This document shows positions 26,165 through 35,366 of a stretch of 64,000 nt of DNA, in pieces (the stretch's first letter is position 1; every line of letters starts with the position of its first letter). The position numbers were made by a program, and so were the translations under genes. The stretch covers positions 549,180-613,179 of the forward strand of contig MPNC01000002.1 in the NCBI GenBank assembly GCA_002238825.1, written 5' to 3'. The notes beneath the pieces are model-generated. The model ran no database searches, had not been told where the DNA came from, and saw only the letters and a program-made list of their open reading frames with translations. The stretch is from SAR202 cluster bacterium bin87 (GTDB taxonomy: Bacteria; Chloroflexota; Dehalococcoidia; Lucifugimonadales; UBA3495).

Positions 26165-27997
26165 CTACTGGGCGGTGGTGATGTACTCCATGTGGGTGAT
26201 GGCGGTGTTGATGTTGCCGGGCCAGATGAACTCGCCGACCTCATTGGGGTTGACGCCAATTTGGCTGGGCAGCCAAACAATTGGAACCTCGGCGTACAGG
26301 TCAAACTTAATGTCGCCGGCGTTCCGCAGCGCCGTGGATTTCACGTCGGGGTTGACGGCGGAGATGGCTTCCGCGTAGAGCTCGTCGAGCTGGGGATCTG
26401 GGACGATGCGCTGGAAGCCTTCGGGACCGCTGACGTTGTAGAAGCGTAGAGTTACCTCGGCGGGGCGCAGCGTCCCGCGAATAGGAGCTATGGTTCCGTG
26501 GGTGTTGCCGGGAACGTAGAAATCGGCACGGAATCGGGCCCATTCCATCTCCTCGGCTTCCACATCGATTCCGACATCCTGCAAGTAGGTGAATGCGGCT
26601 TCGGCCATGGTAATCATTTCCGGCACGCCCGAAAGCTGGGTAATGATCAGCTTCAGCGGGTAGCCTTCATGACCGGATTCCTTGATCAGCTCGCGAGCGC
26701 GGTCAGGGTCAAAGCCGTACTTATCGTCGAACTCCTCAGCCCAGCGAGAGTTCCAGCCAGGCAAGCTGGGGTGGAATCCCCAGACCGGATGCGGCGAACC
26801 GTATCCACTGAACAGTTCTTTGTTGATTTCTTCCCGGTCAATGGCCCGGTTGATGGCTTCCCGAACCCGAACGTCCAGATGCGGATCGGTCGGGTCGTGA
26901 TAGGGGCTGAGCGGGGAATAGATGCCGCCCATTACGAAAGCGACCTGAATGGAGGGCAGTTCGCTCTCCACGATTATCATTCCGCCGTCTTTGGCCTCGG
27001 GGTGAAGGTCGCGGTTGACCTCAGCGATTTGTACCTGGCCAGTCAGGAGATTGGCCAACCTGGTGGCCGGCTCCGGCGTGTTGATCTGTTCCAGCTCAGC
27101 CCAGTGCGGCGTCTGGCGCCAGTGGTCTTCGACGCGGGAGTAAACAATGTTACCGCCCACGCCCAACTGGCGACTCTCAAACTGCCAGGGGCCGTTGCCG
27201 GCGGCGCCGGCAATGTAGCCTTCGAAACCCTCGGTGTCCCATTGGTCCTTGCTGTACATGAAGTAGTTGCCCTGTTGCGCCGAAACCACGAAATCCATCG
27301 CAGCCTCAGGGCGCAGCAGGTTGAACTCCACGGTGTAATCGTCCACCACCCGGATGTTCTCCAAGAGTTCCTCCTGGGTCTGGCCGAACAGCCCGCGGAA
27401 GAGGCCAGTGTCGGTGGCAATTGCTTCTTCCTGGGTGATCATTGCTGCAGAGTGGGGCACGTCGTGGGCGGTAAATTCGCCCCAATCGCCGTGGAAGGGA
27501 ACGCCTTCGCGCAGGCGGAACACCCATTGAGTGCCGTCCGGCTTGGAGATTTCCCACTCAGTGGCCAATCCGGGCTGGAGCGAACCGTCGAAACGGTCAG
27601 TGTGTACGAGAGGCTCCGCGAATGGGCGCACCTGAGCGTTGGCCGAAGTGGTGGTGCCGAGCCAGCCGCGCACCAGCTCCTGTACCGGGGGAGTTACGGC
27701 GATCTTAAGGCGACCTCCCACGGACTGCGACGCTTGCGCGGCCGATGGAGTGTTGGTCGGGCTGGGGGTGGCGGTGGCTATGATGGCGGGAACAGCAGTG
27801 GCTTGAGCGCCCGACGGCGCCGGCGCTGCCGGAGCTTCAGTCGCAGCGGGAGCGGCGGCCTGCTGGGACGCCGGAGCCGCAGTCGGCTGCGCCGCGGCTG
27901 GAGCGGCGGGAGCAGCTTCTTCAGCGCCACCGCAGGCGATGCCCACGACCAGGAGAAGCGAAGCAGCGATGGTGAGCACAATCGTTGGTTTCAGCAC
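26165..27997 (-). CDS. Peptide-type ABC substrate-binding lipoprotein, SBP_bac_5 family
   Basis: A 610-residue extracytoplasmic binding protein and intact paralogue of the transposon-split gene. The GTG at 27997 is preferred (AGGAGG seven bases upstream) and starts a lipoprotein signal ending VVGIACGG. An Ala/Pro-rich linker (residues ~25-75) precedes the core (DGTQWVFRLREGVPFHGDWG; VREAINRAIDREEINKELF; PEMITMAEAAFTYL). The family binds peptides, nickel complexes, sugars or opines. The ligand cannot be read here. It heads the operon SBP2-DppB2-DppC2. Confidence 0.93.
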   Translation of the reverse strand: MLKPTIVLTIAASLLLVVGIACGGAEEAAPAAPAAAQPTAAPASQQAAAPAATEAPAAPAPSGAQATAVPAIIATATPSPTNTPSAAQASQSVGGRLKIAVTPPVQELVRGWLGTTTSANAQVRPFAEPLVHTDRFDGSLQPGLATEWEISKPDGTQWVFRLREGVPFHGDWGEFTAHDVPHSAAMITQEEAIATDTGLFRGLFGQTQEELLENIRVVDDYTVEFNLLRPEAAMDFVVSAQQGNYFMYSKDQWDTEGFEGYIAGAAGNGPWQFESRQLGVGGNIVYSRVEDHWRQTPHWAELEQINTPEPATRLANLLTGQVQIAEVNRDLHPEAKDGGMIIVESELPSIQVAFVMGGIYSPLSPYHDPTDPHLDVRVREAINRAIDREEINKELFSGYGSPHPVWGFHPSLPGWNSRWAEEFDDKYGFDPDRARELIKESGHEGYPLKLIITQLSGVPEMITMAEAAFTYLQDVGIDVEAEEMEWARFRADFYVPGNTHGTIAPIRGTLRPAEVTLRFYNVSGPEGFQRIVPDPQLDELYAEAISAVNPDVKSTALRNAGDIKFDLYAEVPIVWLPSQIGVNPNEVGEFIWPGNINTAITHMEYITTAQ

Positions 27998-28309
27998 GAT
28001 AAATCCTCCTGACGAACGCCGCGCGCCGTTGAGCGCACCAATAAATGCGGTATCCGAAATATAACGCGGCACAACACAGGGCCGCATTATATGCGAAAGA
28101 TTTCACGATTGCACTATGGCCGTTGCGAACGACATACTATATCGTTCATTATTGCGCTATTGATATCATTCGCGCCAAATTATCACGTATTTCGTAGAGG
28201 CAGATTTCGAACCAACACGTGCACGGGGCGCAAATATTCTCCAGCAGACGTCCACAGACGTTAATCCGCGGGCGAAAACGCGAAGGAAAAAACGCTCGCC
28301 AGGAAGCGG
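27998..28309. other. Intergenic region upstream of SBP2: promoter-like TATAAT
   Basis: AT-rich between 28080 and 28200. On the minus strand a perfect TATAAT lies at 28086-28091. The hexamer 17 bases upstream (GTGCAA, 28109-28114) is a weak -35, so promoter strength is unclear. No gene is supported here, and no clear terminator for the helicase gene (which ends at 28310). Confidence 0.4.
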
Positions 28310-30865
28310 CTAGCCGCGTTCCAGTCGAGCCAGGCTAACCAGCAGCCGTTTCAACCCGGCGCCGGGAAAGTTGACGGTGACCTGTTCCGTTTCGCCGCTC
28401 CCCTCAACCTCCTGCACGACACCGTCGCCGAAGGTGGGATGGCGAACGATTTCGCCCACCGCCAGGGGAACGCGCTCCGGTTCCGGTTTGGACGCGGCGC
28501 GACGGCTCGTCGTCCACTCGGTAAGGCGCTCGTCGATGTTGCCGCGGAGACGCCCGCGCGTGGCCTCACCGCCGGTTCCCGAACCATCCCCAAGCCGGGT
28601 GCGGGAAGCGCGCCGCTCCTGTGCGTAGGAACCACCGATCACTACGTCCGAGTTGCCGGAGGAGCGCGACGGGCCGAGACCGTGGGAGTTGGCCCGTGAC
28701 CCGGGCGGCCGGTCCAGAGATGGAGAAGCGAGCATTTCCTGGGGAAGCTCTTCGAGGAAGCGGGAGGGCAGCGTGACGCCGCCCGACGACGGATAACGCC
28801 GGCGGAAAGCTCGAAGGAGGTAAAGGCGCTCTTTGGCGCGGGTCATGCCGACGTAACACAGGCGGCGTTCCTCCTCGACCTCAGCCAGGGTGTCCATGGA
28901 GCGGCTGTGGGGCAGCAGACCCTCCTCCATGCCGGCCATCATCACCACGGGGAACTCGAGGCCCTTGGCCTGGTGCAGGGTTATGAGCGTCAGCGAGTCC
29001 TCGGACTGCTCATAGTCGTCCACGTCGGAAACCAGCGATACCCGCTCGAGGAACGCGCTGAGACCGTCGGCGTTGCCGTCGCCGGAGGGACCGTAATCTT
29101 CAGCCAGGCCGCGGAGTTCGAGGATGTTCTCCCAGCGCTCGTCGCCGTCGTCCTGGGCATTGATATGCTTGGCCAAACCCGACATATCCAGGGTGCGGTC
29201 CAGCAAATCAGCAACACCCAGCTCACGGGAAGCCTCAGTGAGGCGGTCCAGCGTGACGGAAAGATCGGCCATGGCGCGGACAGCGCGGGCGGTGACGTCG
29301 ATGGGACACGGCAGCTTTTCGGCTCGGGCGGTGGCTACCTCCCGCATGGCCTGGCGGCTGGTCAGTCCGCGTTGGGCGGCGAAGGCGGTGAGCTGCTGGA
29401 CCGACTTGGCGCCGAGGCCGCGCGGCGGCTGGTTGATGACCCGCTGCAGGCTGACCTCGTCGTCCGGATTGAAGATGACGCGCAGATAGCAGACCGTGTC
29501 CTTGATCTCCTTGCGGTGGTAGAAGCGCACCCCGCCCACGAGCCGGTAGGGGATGCCCTGCCGCATGCACTGGTCCTCGAAGGCCCGGCTCTGGGCATTG
29601 ATGCGATACATGATGGCGCAGTCGCCGTTGCGGAACCGCCCGGTGCGGGCAAGTCGCGATACTTCGTCCACCGCCCACAGGGCCTCGTCCTCCTCGCTGA
29701 AGGCTTCGTGGAGAGTGACCGGGTCGCCGGTGGGATTGCTGGTGAACAGTTCCCGTTCGATCCGCTCCGTGTTGGATGAGATGACGCTGGACGCGGCGTT
29801 GAGGATGTTCTTGGTGGAGCGGTAGTTTTCGCCGAGGCTGATAACCGTTGCGCCGGCAAAGTCGCTCTGAAAACTCAGAATGTTTCCGATGTCTGCATTG
29901 CGCCAGGCGTAGATGCTCTGGTCGGGGTCGCCGACGACGCACAGGTTCCGGTGCGAGCCCGTCAGCAGTTGGGCCAGGCGATACTGGGCAACGTTGGTGT
30001 CCTGGAACTCGTCGATCAGCAGATATCGGTAGCGCTGGTGGTATTGCTCCTGAACCTCCGAGTGCTGCTCCAGGAGATGCGTGGTGCGCACCAGCAGATC
30101 GTCAAAGTCCAAGGCGTTCTGCCGGGTCAACGCCTCCTCGTAGTACCGATAGACGCGGGCGCAGGTGTCGACCCAGTGCGCGCCGTACTCGTCGTCGCTG
30201 TCGTAGGCGGCCCGGGCCATGGCGTGGGAATCCTGCAGGACGCTCTTGGCTGCGGAGATGCGTGACAGGACCGCCCGCGGGTTGTAGCGCTTGGTGTCCA
30301 CATCGGCCAACTGCATGGCCGATTTGAGGGCGTCGATCTGGTCGTCCTGGTCATAGATCGTGAAATTGCGGTCCAAACCCACCCGCTCACCGTGGCGGCG
30401 CAGGATGCGGGCGCACACCGCGTGGAAGGTGCCCATGGTGACATCCGCGCTGCGACTCAGCAGCAGGCGGTCGAGGCGGTCGCGCATCTCGCGGGCGGCC
30501 TTGTTGGTGAAGGTAACGGCGAGGATCTGCCAGGGATGCACTCCGCACTCGCCCACCAGATAGGCGATGCGGTGGGTGATAACCCGGGTCTTGCCGGATC
30601 CCGGACCGGCCACGATCAGCAGGGGGCCCTCGGTAGTGATGACGGCCTGCTGCTGGGGCTCGTTGAGGCCCTGCAGGATCGCCGGAGCGCCGCCGGACGT
30701 CGGCTCGGGTTGGGTTATTCCAACCTCCAGATCGGCCAACTCAGGGGCGTCCCAATAGGGAGACGACGCCGGTTCCTCCCAGTAAGGCGACGACGCCGGC
30801 CCGTCGTGACGGGCCGGCGCGTTTTCCTGGATAGGGGGTTGCGGAAAGCTGGACTGTAGTGACAT
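28310..30865 (-). CDS. pcrA: UvrD/PcrA-type superfamily I DNA helicase
   Basis: A 3'-5' ATP-dependent helicase of repair and replication, 851 residues. Motifs: Q (LNEPQQQAV), Walker A AGPGSGKTR, Ia (VTFTNKAAREMRDR), II (LLIDEFQDTN), III (GDPDQSIYAWR), IV, V (LITLHQAKGLEFP), VI (YVGMTRAKERLYLL). The C-terminal ~70 residues end in the GDGVVQEVEGSG...VNFPGAGLKRLL Tudor-like segment of PcrA that contacts RNA polymerase. A ~65-residue N-terminal extension contains a short duplication (ASSPYW, twice, residues ~25-40). It lies 6 bases downstream of the VOC gene and is probably cotranscribed. Confidence 0.95.
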   Translation of the reverse strand: MSLQSSFPQPPIQENAPARHDGPASSPYWEEPASSPYWDAPELADLEVGITQPEPTSGGAPAILQGLNEPQQQAVITTEGPLLIVAGPGSGKTRVITHRIAYLVGECGVHPWQILAVTFTNKAAREMRDRLDRLLLSRSADVTMGTFHAVCARILRRHGERVGLDRNFTIYDQDDQIDALKSAMQLADVDTKRYNPRAVLSRISAAKSVLQDSHAMARAAYDSDDEYGAHWVDTCARVYRYYEEALTRQNALDFDDLLVRTTHLLEQHSEVQEQYHQRYRYLLIDEFQDTNVAQYRLAQLLTGSHRNLCVVGDPDQSIYAWRNADIGNILSFQSDFAGATVISLGENYRSTKNILNAASSVISSNTERIERELFTSNPTGDPVTLHEAFSEEDEALWAVDEVSRLARTGRFRNGDCAIMYRINAQSRAFEDQCMRQGIPYRLVGGVRFYHRKEIKDTVCYLRVIFNPDDEVSLQRVINQPPRGLGAKSVQQLTAFAAQRGLTSRQAMREVATARAEKLPCPIDVTARAVRAMADLSVTLDRLTEASRELGVADLLDRTLDMSGLAKHINAQDDGDERWENILELRGLAEDYGPSGDGNADGLSAFLERVSLVSDVDDYEQSEDSLTLITLHQAKGLEFPVVMMAGMEEGLLPHSRSMDTLAEVEEERRLCYVGMTRAKERLYLLRAFRRRYPSSGGVTLPSRFLEELPQEMLASPSLDRPPGSRANSHGLGPSRSSGNSDVVIGGSYAQERRASRTRLGDGSGTGGEATRGRLRGNIDERLTEWTTSRRAASKPEPERVPLAVGEIVRHPTFGDGVVQEVEGSGETEQVTVNFPGAGLKRLLVSLARLERG

Positions 30866-30871
30866 GGGCGA

Positions 30872-31309
30872 TCAGTAGTGGCGGAGCTCGACGACGTTGT
30901 CGTCCGGATCGTAGATGTACAGGGATATGCCGTCCCCGTGGGAGCCCCAGCGCTTGCCCGGCCCGGCCTGGATGTCGATGCCGGCATCTTCGAAGCGGGC
31001 TTTGAGGGCATCCATGTCGGTCTCGTCGATGACCATGCAGAAATGGTCCTGGTTGCGAACATCATCGCGGCCGCTGGGAATTTCGTCGGATGCAAAGAAA
31101 TCAATGATGGTGTCGGCGTTGATCCGGGCCGACGGGAATCGCACCTCACCGGCGCGCCACTGCTCGACGCGTTCGGCCTGCAGCCCCAGGACCTCGGTGT
31201 AGAAACGGAGAGATTCTTCCACGTCCGTGGTGCGCAGAACGATGTGGTCCATTTCGGTGATCTTGACCAGGGGTTGGGTGATCCGTTCGAACCTGGTTGC
31301 GGTTGCCAT
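30872..31309 (-). CDS. VOC/glyoxalase-family protein
   Basis: A 145-residue vicinal-oxygen-chelate fold protein: MDHIVLRTTDVEESLRFYTEVLGL opens the first beta-alpha-beta-beta-beta module and the second ends in YIYDPDDNVVELRHY. The metal ligands are probably H18, H67 and the late Glu. The start at 31309 is set by AGGAGG six bases upstream. The family includes glyoxalases, dioxygenases and antibiotic-binding proteins; this one cannot be placed more closely. First gene of a likely two-gene unit with the helicase. Confidence 0.88.
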   Translation of the reverse strand: MATATRFERITQPLVKITEMDHIVLRTTDVEESLRFYTEVLGLQAERVEQWRAGEVRFPSARINADTIIDFFASDEIPSGRDDVRNQDHFCMVIDETDMDALKARFEDAGIDIQAGPGKRWGSHGDGISLYIYDPDDNVVELRHY

Positions 31310-31513
31310 GACGGGCCTCCTGACGGGTGGTGCCGGGTTATTCAACGCTGTGGCTGCATTATATGGGGCGCCCGGAAGAAAGTCATCCGACGCATGACGA
31401 TGGGCCGCCGGGTTCCGGGGCCGAGCCAGAGCGATGTCTGATACAATAAATGAGCGTCAACCAACGCTGCTTTTGGGCCCCGCCGGCACCGCTTCGGCAG
31501 GGCCGCACGATAC

Positions 31514-31604
31514 GGAGAGGTGGCCGAGTGGTTGAAGGCGCCGGTCTCGAAAACCGGTATACCCCTCTGGGGTATCGCGGGTTCGAATCCCGCCCTCTCC
31601 GCCA
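31514..31604 (+). tRNA. tRNA-Ser (anticodon CGA), CCA encoded
   Basis: Acceptor stem GGAGAGG (31514-31520) pairs with CCTCTCC (31594-31600), followed by discriminator G and an encoded CCA (31602-31604). The anticodon stem CCGGT / ACCGG encloses CTCGAAA, giving anticodon CGA (reads UCG). A long variable arm (TACCCCTCTGGGGTA) identifies the class II serine tRNA. The T arm is GCGGGTTCGAATCCCGC. Confidence 0.96.
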
Positions 31605-31748
31605 GCGAATTGAACTCAGTTGATCTGAGCAGGCAACGGCCAGCAGTCGGAAGCTGGACAGCCGAATACCCGACCCGGCGCAGTGGTTTCCCGATAGTAC
31701 GACGGAACCGGGCGGAATCGAACCTCATCCCAAGCCCTTTTGCTGTTG

Positions 31749-32362
31749 TTACTGGCTATCGCCTTGTTGAGCATCGGTCCCCCCTCGTCTCCAGGGCCTG
31801 CCAGCGAAGCTTCTGGCGAACGCCGGCGGGGCTTCTGCATCATCCCCATACCCGGTGGAGCACTGCAGGGAGTGAAGAACGGGGCGACCGTTTAACAGCA
31901 CCAGAACGCGGTGGATTGGACGGTCCCACCAATCATCGAAGACGGTTACTTGATCGCCGAAGCGACGGTCGAACGAAACAAGGATCTGGCCAACAATCCA
32001 CCGGGCGGCTTTGCGACTTTCGCGCTCAAGCATTGCGACACGGACATCAACATCGCAGCTGTCGTCAGACCGTTGATTGGTCTGGGCACGACCAAAGTAC
32101 CGTGCCTGGCGGATTCCCAACTGGACCAGTCGCGCCAACTGGCTGGGCACTACCCTGGTACGACTGTTGTCCGGACAATACAGCTCGGCGAAGTCGGTAT
32201 CGCGAAACAACTTGCCCCGCAGCGACGCCACCAATCCATTGAAGGTGTCCCGACCCACCGCCTCCGGGTACAGATGGTCCGATTCCCACCGACCCCTCTG
32301 GTCCGATCGTTCGCCCAGCGTCGATTCACTCCACTCCGCAAACTCAAATGGCCCGGAGTGTA
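31749..32362 (-). pseudogene. Degraded N-terminal part of an IS1182-type transposase
   Basis: Minus-strand translation from about 32362 reads LGERSDQRGRWESDHLYPEAVGR (split here into parts), then GLVASLRGKLFRDTDFAELY and CPDNSRT...PSQLAR. This is the N-terminal pattern of IS1182-family transposases (DxFYGFLAxxxxxLFxDxDFAELYCxxNGRPSxPPSxLA). After about 32080 the similarity fades and no DDE core follows. No terminal repeats were found. It lies 145 bases after tRNA-Ser. I read it as an old IS remnant. Confidence 0.5.
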
Positions 32363-32400
32363 ATCGGCTGCCCCATCAGCTGGGGTTTCCCGCCGAATGT

Positions 32401-34104
32401 CTAGGCGTGATCGGTGTCGGGCCGCACGCGCAGGAACAACGCGGCGACGAAGGATAGCGCCACGGCGACCCATAGCAAGGTGAACACGTCGCTCAGCGCT
32501 TCCGTCAGGGCCAGGTTGAGCGAGTTCAGCAAGCTTTCCGCCACCGCAACGTCTCCACCGCCCATCTCGGCTAGCCTTTCCTTCAACGCCTGGGCGGTGG
32601 CGGGGTCCAATAGCGCCCGGGGGTCTTGCTTCACCGAATCAAGCAGCCCGTCCGGAAGGGCGGCTCTGACATCGTCGGGAACCGTGGCATCGGTTTGGGA
32701 ACGGAAGCCCAGCACCATCACTGGGCCCGTCACGGCCAGACCCACCATGCCGCCCAGAGAGCGGCAGAATTGCAGCGCCGCCGTCGCAACACCGACGTTC
32801 CGGAACGGAACTGCGTTCTGCACCGCCACCGAGAGAACGGCCACGACGCCGCCGAACCCGAGCGCCGTGATTATGAGATAAATCTGGCTGAAGAGAATGG
32901 ATCTGCTCCGGGCGAGGCTTTCACCATCGCCCATGGTGGAAAACAGGTACATACCCAACGCCATCAGCGCGGTACTTACCAGCAACTGCACCCTGTAATG
33001 GCTCCCGGCCCGGGAGAGCAGCTGGCCGGCCAGAATCGCTCCCACCACCATCCCCAACAGCATTGGCGCCAGCATCGTGCCGGCCTGGGTCACGGAAACT
33101 CCCAGCGCTACCTGGAAGTACAGCGGCAGAAAGAGCACGAAACCCTGCAGGCTCACGCTGGTCATCAGAGTCACGATCATGGCGACGGCGACCGCGGGGC
33201 TTCGGTAGATATCCAGGGGCATGATCGGCGATCCGGACCTGAACTCAATCACCACGAAGAGCGCCGCCATCGCCAATCCGAAAGCCAGCAAACCGATACT
33301 CTGTGGAGCATCCCAGGCATGCAGGACGCCGGCGGACGACAGGGCCAACGCCAGCGGGACCACGGCCAACACCAGCGCCACCATGCCGGGGTAATCCAAC
33401 CCCCGCTGCTGCGGGAGCGAATTCGGCCTCGGATAAATCCGCACCGTCAGCGCCAGCGTCGGCACGCCGGCCGCCGCGATGAACAGGAACACCCAGTGCC
33501 AGGACAGCCACTCGGCGACGAACGCGCCCATGACTGGCCCGACCACGGTCGCCACCGCGTATATGGCGCCCAGGATGCCGATGAACTTGCCCCGGTCTTC
33601 AGGTCTAAACAGGTCGGCGATGGAAACGTAACTGCAGGTCATCACGATGCCCCCGCCGATGCCCTGCACCAGACGGAAGCCGATGACCTGGTTCATGGAC
33701 GCGCTGACTCCCACCAACGCCGAGCCGACGATGAACGTCGCGATACCCGCGATGAGGAACATCCGGCGACCGTAGATGTCGCTGAGCCGGCCCACTATGG
33801 GGTATGCCACCGTGGCTGCTACCAAATACGACGTAGCCGGCCAGGCGTAACGGTCGAACCCGCCCAGGTCGGCGACGATAGGGGCCATGATGCTGGCGAC
33901 CACGGTCTGGCTGAGGGCGGCGAGGAACATCGCCAGCCCAACGCACGCCAGCGACAGCCTGACCTGACGGGGCGGCGGCGGCGCGAAGTCTGCCGCCGAG
34001 CCTTGGTCGGCATTCCCCGCCGGCGCTGCGTCGGCGGCAGAAGATTCGTCCACCGCGGCTTGGCGGTCCCGGTCGCCGTCGGCGCGGCCACCGTCGCCGT
34101 TCAT
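32401..34104 (-). CDS. MFS multidrug exporter, DHA2 (14-helix) family
   Basis: A 567-residue proton-coupled antiporter. The start at 34104 overlaps the kinase stop (ATGA). After a ~45-residue acidic N-terminal tail come the family motifs: ASIMAPIVADLGGFDRYAW (motif D1-like), GRLSDIYGRRMFLIAG (motif A), GIGGGIVMTCSYVSIADL, and the export-specific motif C GAIYAVATVVGPVMGAF. About 14 hydrophobic segments can be counted. Drug or metabolite export is inferred from the family and from the upstream kinase and P450 genes. Confidence 0.9.
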   Translation of the reverse strand: MNGDGGRADGDRDRQAAVDESSAADAAPAGNADQGSAADFAPPPPRQVRLSLACVGLAMFLAALSQTVVASIMAPIVADLGGFDRYAWPATSYLVAATVAYPIVGRLSDIYGRRMFLIAGIATFIVGSALVGVSASMNQVIGFRLVQGIGGGIVMTCSYVSIADLFRPEDRGKFIGILGAIYAVATVVGPVMGAFVAEWLSWHWVFLFIAAAGVPTLALTVRIYPRPNSLPQQRGLDYPGMVALVLAVVPLALALSSAGVLHAWDAPQSIGLLAFGLAMAALFVVIEFRSGSPIMPLDIYRSPAVAVAMIVTLMTSVSLQGFVLFLPLYFQVALGVSVTQAGTMLAPMLLGMVVGAILAGQLLSRAGSHYRVQLLVSTALMALGMYLFSTMGDGESLARSRSILFSQIYLIITALGFGGVVAVLSVAVQNAVPFRNVGVATAALQFCRSLGGMVGLAVTGPVMVLGFRSQTDATVPDDVRAALPDGLLDSVKQDPRALLDPATAQALKERLAEMGGGDVAVAESLLNSLNLALTEALSDVFTLLWVAVALSFVAALFLRVRPDTDHA

Positions 34105-35315
34105 GCGGCGCGCTTCCGGCGCGGCATCAGGCGAAGGGCCAGCCGGTATGGCGGATAGGCGCACCGCGACAGCGTCGAAAAGCCCCATCCGTGCGCCAGA
34201 AACGGCTCGCGAGGAGGGATGAACTCCCACGAGTCCAAATCGGTGATGGCGGTCAGCGCCCGACTCAGCAGTTCCCGCGTCTGGCTCACCAGCTGAGGAT
34301 CGCTCATGTCCAGCGCGCCGCAGCCGATGACCATGGGCATGAGGGTGCCCAGCATGTTCTGCCGATAGCTGCGCCAACAGTCCTCGCGGGTGTAGTTCCG
34401 CGCGCCCGAACGACACACGATATCGCGGTACTCGTCCAGGGCGTCGCGCTGGATGCCGCGGCGGACGTCGCTGGTGACGCTGGTTGCGAAAAAGAAGGCG
34501 ACGTCGTACATCCCGCACCCGATGCCGAAACCCTGCCAGTCGATCAAGGCAGGGTCGTCCTGTCCTTCGCCGCCGAACAGCATATTGTCGGCCCGAAAGT
34601 CGCCGTGCACGACGGTCTTCGGGCCTTCCGCAAGGGCGGAGAAATGCGCGGCTACTCGAAACCCGAACTCCCGAGCAAATCGGCGCATTTCGTCAGTGAA
34701 CAGATCACCGAAGCGGTCAAGCGCCGCCGGCAGGGTCAGCAGATAGACCGTCTGCATGATGCGGCTTTCCCTGGTGGTGAGAAAATCGCCGCAAGCGGAC
34801 AGGACTGGCTCATCGGCAACCTCCCAGAAGCGTCCGTGCAGCCCGGCGAGGTGTTGTATGGCGTGACGTGCCCGCACACCGTCCAAGCCAACGCTCTGCG
34901 GTATCCCCTGCATGTGGCCCAGGTCTTCCAGCACCAGGACGAAGCGGTTGCTGTCCGCATCGTAGTCGCCGTAGAACAATTTGGGCGCCCGCACGTAGCC
35001 ATGCGGCGCGATGTCCCGGTAGAACACGTGCTCCCGCCGGTGCAGCGACAACCACCTGCTGAACCGAAAGGCCATGGGATCGGAACTGGGCAGCTTGACG
35101 ATGACTGAAGCGGGATCGGCTGGCTGGCCGTCCCCGCCGATGAGCCGACAGCGATAGAGATTGCCCAGCGCGTTGGTGACGTCGGACAGTTGCTGGACGT
35201 CGACGGCGGTGATCTCCCGTGCATCGGACGACTGGCCGGCGGCCAGCGCCTGCCGCATCCATTCCACGGTGATCCCTCCGGAATCCGTGATCAATGGAAT
35301 GCGTTGCGTGTCCAT
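34101..35315 (-). CDS. APH/ecdysteroid-kinase-like phosphotransferase
   Basis: A 404-residue small-molecule kinase fold. The Brenner-type catalytic loop is HGDFRADNMLF (catalytic Asp in HGD) and the metal-binding Asp is in LIDWQGFGIGCGMYDVAFF. The N-lobe has SVIVKLPSSDP (Lys) and FVLVLEDLGHM (hinge). The long form and the DWQ/YDVAF motif match the ecdysteroid-kinase/CHK-like branch of the APH superfamily rather than classical aminoglycoside kinases. It is 51 bases downstream of the P450 gene and overlaps the exporter by four bases. Target unknown; a hydroxylated product of the P450 is an attractive guess. Confidence 0.85.
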   Translation of the reverse strand: MDTQRIPLITDSGGITVEWMRQALAAGQSSDAREITAVDVQQLSDVTNALGNLYRCRLIGGDGQPADPASVIVKLPSSDPMAFRFSRWLSLHRREHVFYRDIAPHGYVRAPKLFYGDYDADSNRFVLVLEDLGHMQGIPQSVGLDGVRARHAIQHLAGLHGRFWEVADEPVLSACGDFLTTRESRIMQTVYLLTLPAALDRFGDLFTDEMRRFAREFGFRVAAHFSALAEGPKTVVHGDFRADNMLFGGEGQDDPALIDWQGFGIGCGMYDVAFFFATSVTSDVRRGIQRDALDEYRDIVCRSGARNYTREDCWRSYRQNMLGTLMPMVIGCGALDMSDPQLVSQTRELLSRALTAITDLDSWEFIPPREPFLAHGWGFSTLSRCAYPPYRLALRLMPRRKRAA

Positions 35316-35366
35316 TGTTTACCCGGCGGTGGGCACGATCAAAGACGGCCGCCAGCAGGCCCAGCG

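Noticed and set aside
26498-28012. 504-residue plus-strand frame opposite SBP2
   Set aside because: Antisense to a clear lipoprotein gene, with low-complexity translation and no start signals.
31514-32362. Integrated element at the tRNA-Ser 3' end
   Set aside because: No repeat of the tRNA 3' end and no integrase were found; only an old IS1182-type remnant lies downstream.
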